Assembly (NCBI GenBank): GCA_937877605.1
Contig: CALFJA010000055.1
Location: 1-64,000, forward strand
Length of the DNA stretch: 64,000 nt
From: an uncultured Prevotellaceae bacterium
GTDB lineage: Bacteria; Bacteroidota; Bacteroidia; Bacteroidales; Bacteroidaceae
Reading direction: 5' to 3'
Positions 62,245-64,000 of the stretch are shown piece after piece. A model generated the notes under the pieces. It did not search any database and was not told the origin of the DNA. It saw only the letters and a program-made list of their open reading frames with translations. The translations under genes were made by a program, and so were the position numbers. How positions within the stretch are numbered: the stretch's first letter is position 1; the number at the start of each line of letters is the position of its first letter.

Positions 62245-64000
62245 ATGAAAATGAAAAACATCGTTACAGTTCTTGCGCTGTTGCTGTGGTCGGCCATGGT
62301 ATCGGCGCAGACTTTCACGCTTCAGGGAAAGGTCACCGACAACGACCTGAACCCCATCGAACTGGCCACCGTCAGCGTGCTCAACCAGGGCCGCGTGACC
62401 ATGACCTCCATGAAGGGAGAGTTCCAGATGCAGCTGGCCAGTGCCGACTCCGTCGTGGTGCGCATCACCATGCTCGGCTATAAGCCCAAGACACGCGTGC
62501 TGCGAAACCCCAAGGGAAAGCAGACACTCCAGGTGGTGCTGCATGAAGATGAGACCATGCTGGCCGAAGTGGATGTGGTCGGACAGAAGATAGAGACCGG
62601 ACAGAGCCAGGAACTCAAGACCGAGGAAGGCAAGCTCGGCCCCAGCGCCACCGGAAACGCCGTCGAGGAAATGGTCAAGATGCAGGCCGGCGTATCGTCG
62701 AACAACGAACTCTCCTCGCAATACAATGTCCGTGGCGGAGCATTCGACGAGAACAGCGTCTACCTGAACGGAGTGGAAGTATACCGCCCGTTCCTCGTAC
62801 GCAGTGGACAACAGGAAGGGCTCTCCGTCATCAACCCCGACATGGTGGAAAAAGTAACCTTCTCCACCGGCGGATTCGAGGCAAAATACGGCGACAAAAT
62901 GTCGTCGGCACTCGACATCACCTACCGACGCCCCACACGGCTCGAAGCCACCCTCTCGGCATCACTCCTCGGAGGAAGCGCCTATATCGGCTATGGCAAC
63001 AAGAAATGGTCGTGGTCCAACGGCATCAGATACAAGACAACGAAATACCTGCTCGGCTCGCTCGAGACCAAGGGAGAATACAAGCCATCGTTCCTCGACT
63101 ACCAGACCTACTTCACCTACAAGCCGTCCAAGCGATGGGAAATCAACTTCATTGGCGACATCAGCGACAACCGCTACAACTTCGAGCCCGAAGACCGGGA
63201 GACAAAGTTCGGAACCCTGGAAAACATAAAGTCCTTCCGCGTCTATTTCGACGGACAGGAAAAAGACCTCTTCCAGACTTTCTTCGGAACCCTGGGCATC
63301 AAGCACAACTTCACCGCCAAGACATCGCTGTCCCTCCTGGCATCGGCCTTCAGCACGAAGGAGCAGGAAAAATACGACATACAGGGACAGTACTGGCTCA
63401 CCCAGACCGAAACCAGCGAGAACCTGGGCGTAGGCACCTACTTCGAACATGCCCGCAACCGCCTCAAGGCACATGTGGAAAGCGTCAAGCTGAAGCTCAA
63501 CCACGAGTTCGGCAAGCACAACGCCGAGGCCGCCGTCACCTTCAGGCGGGAGCACATAGAGGAAAACACCGTCGAATACGAAATGCGCGACTCCGCTGGA
63601 TACAGCGTGCCCCACACCGGCAACGACCTCTACATGATATACTCGCAGCGCGCAAAGAACAAGCTCGATGCCAATCGCATTGAAGGCTACCTGCAAGACA
63701 CATGGCGCTTCCAGTCCAAAGGCATCTACGACGGCGACAGCATCGTGCGCGAGCCCACCCTCTACACCCTCACCTACGGCGTCCGCATGAGTCACTGGAA
63801 CTTCAACAAGGAAACCATTGTCAGCCCCAGGATCTCCCTGGGAATCATTCCCGGATGGAACCAGCGGCTCACCATGAGGTTCGCAACCGGCATCTACTAC
63901 CAGGCCCCCTTCTTTAAGGAACTGAGAGACACCTTCACCGTCAACCATGTCACACAGGTACGGCTCAACGAAAACATCAAGAGCCAGCGCTCAATTCACT
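62245..64000 (+). CDS. TonB-dependent receptor, cut by the window end
   Basis: The visible 585 residues start MKMKNIVTVLALLLWSAMVS (signal peptide). A carboxypeptidase-regulatory-like domain (LQGKVTDNDLNPIELATVSV) is followed by a plug domain (YNVRGGAFDENSVYLNGVEV, STGGFEAKYGDKMSSALDI). The first beta-barrel strands come next. It imports a ligand across the outer membrane with TonB energy. No SusD-like lipoprotein can be judged since the downstream side is missing. ATG 62251 is an alternative start. The 3' end lies outside the window. Confidence 0.92.
   Translation, partial: MKMKNIVTVLALLLWSAMVSAQTFTLQGKVTDNDLNPIELATVSVLNQGRVTMTSMKGEFQMQLASADSVVVRITMLGYKPKTRVLRNPKGKQTLQVVLHEDETMLAEVDVVGQKIETGQSQELKTEEGKLGPSATGNAVEEMVKMQAGVSSNNELSSQYNVRGGAFDENSVYLNGVEVYRPFLVRSGQQEGLSVINPDMVEKVTFSTGGFEAKYGDKMSSALDITYRRPTRLEATLSASLLGGSAYIGYGNKKWSWSNGIRYKTTKYLLGSLETKGEYKPSFLDYQTYFTYKPSKRWEINFIGDISDNRYNFEPEDRETKFGTLENIKSFRVYFDGQEKDLFQTFFGTLGIKHNFTAKTSLSLLASAFSTKEQEKYDIQGQYWLTQTETSENLGVGTYFEHARNRLKAHVESVKLKLNHEFGKHNAEAAVTFRREHIEENTVEYEMRDSAGYSVPHTGNDLYMIYSQRAKNKLDANRIEGYLQDTWRFQSKGIYDGDSIVREPTLYTLTYGVRMSHWNFNKETIVSPRISLGIIPGWNQRLTMRFATGIYYQAPFFKELRDTFTVNHVTQVRLNENIKSQRSIH

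Overview
The window reads as a chromosomal segment of a Bacteroidales bacterium, most likely Prevotellaceae. The grounds are: many promoters of the Bacteroidetes type (a TAnnTTTG -7 box, in several cases with TTTG about 18-19 bases upstream), few Shine-Dalgarno sites, a NuoC-NuoD fusion in a complex I operon without nuoEFG, a FeoA-FeoB fusion, a Rho factor with a long charged N-terminal insert, a large SecA, and an amylase with the C-terminal tail usual in Prevotella secreted proteins. Species cannot be fixed from the sequence alone.

Layout. 1-2750: clpC behind a sigma-54 type promoter. 2770-5340: secreted GH2 glycosidase (minus). 5460-6340: candidate small RNA, then rplU-rpmA. 6390-8200: mutY and a TrmH-family methyltransferase (minus). 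8330-12280: rpsA and rho, the latter with a structured leader. 12330-15400: TPR protein and a solute-binding-like lipoprotein (minus). 15494-22250: a complete type II-C CRISPR-Cas system: 26-repeat array, cas2, cas1, cas9 (all minus) and a divergent tracrRNA (plus). 22450-24770: a four-helix-bundle (23S intervening-sequence-protein-like) gene and an MFS transporter, bracketed by three arrays of CCTAGG boxes at 10-bp spacing. 24770-34966: the ten-gene nuoA-B-CD-H-I-J-K-L-M-N operon (minus). 35045-40354: BadF-type sugar kinase (minus), MscS channel, KTSC-like protein (minus), AGCS symporter. 40360-44377: long regulatory region with a second sigma-54 type promoter, then secA. 44482-47918: lone ABC ATPase, feoAB and its small partner. 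48025-53410: tRNA-Cys, alpha-amylase, small ORF, RNase P RNA, HtrA protease. 53959-60021: carboxylesterase and a TamB-like giant. 59933-61668: nitroreductase, kdsC and maf (minus). 62245-end: TonB-dependent receptor, cut by the window edge.

Most genes are housekeeping. The parts most worth a second look are the CRISPR locus with its RNA promoters, the CCTAGG arrays with the four-helix protein, two sigma-54 type promoters (clpC, secA), the rho leader, and at least four families of short dispersed repeats, one of which (8-bp period, CCAAACGA-like) runs into coding sequence and underlies an 89-bp convergent overlap of tamB and maf.
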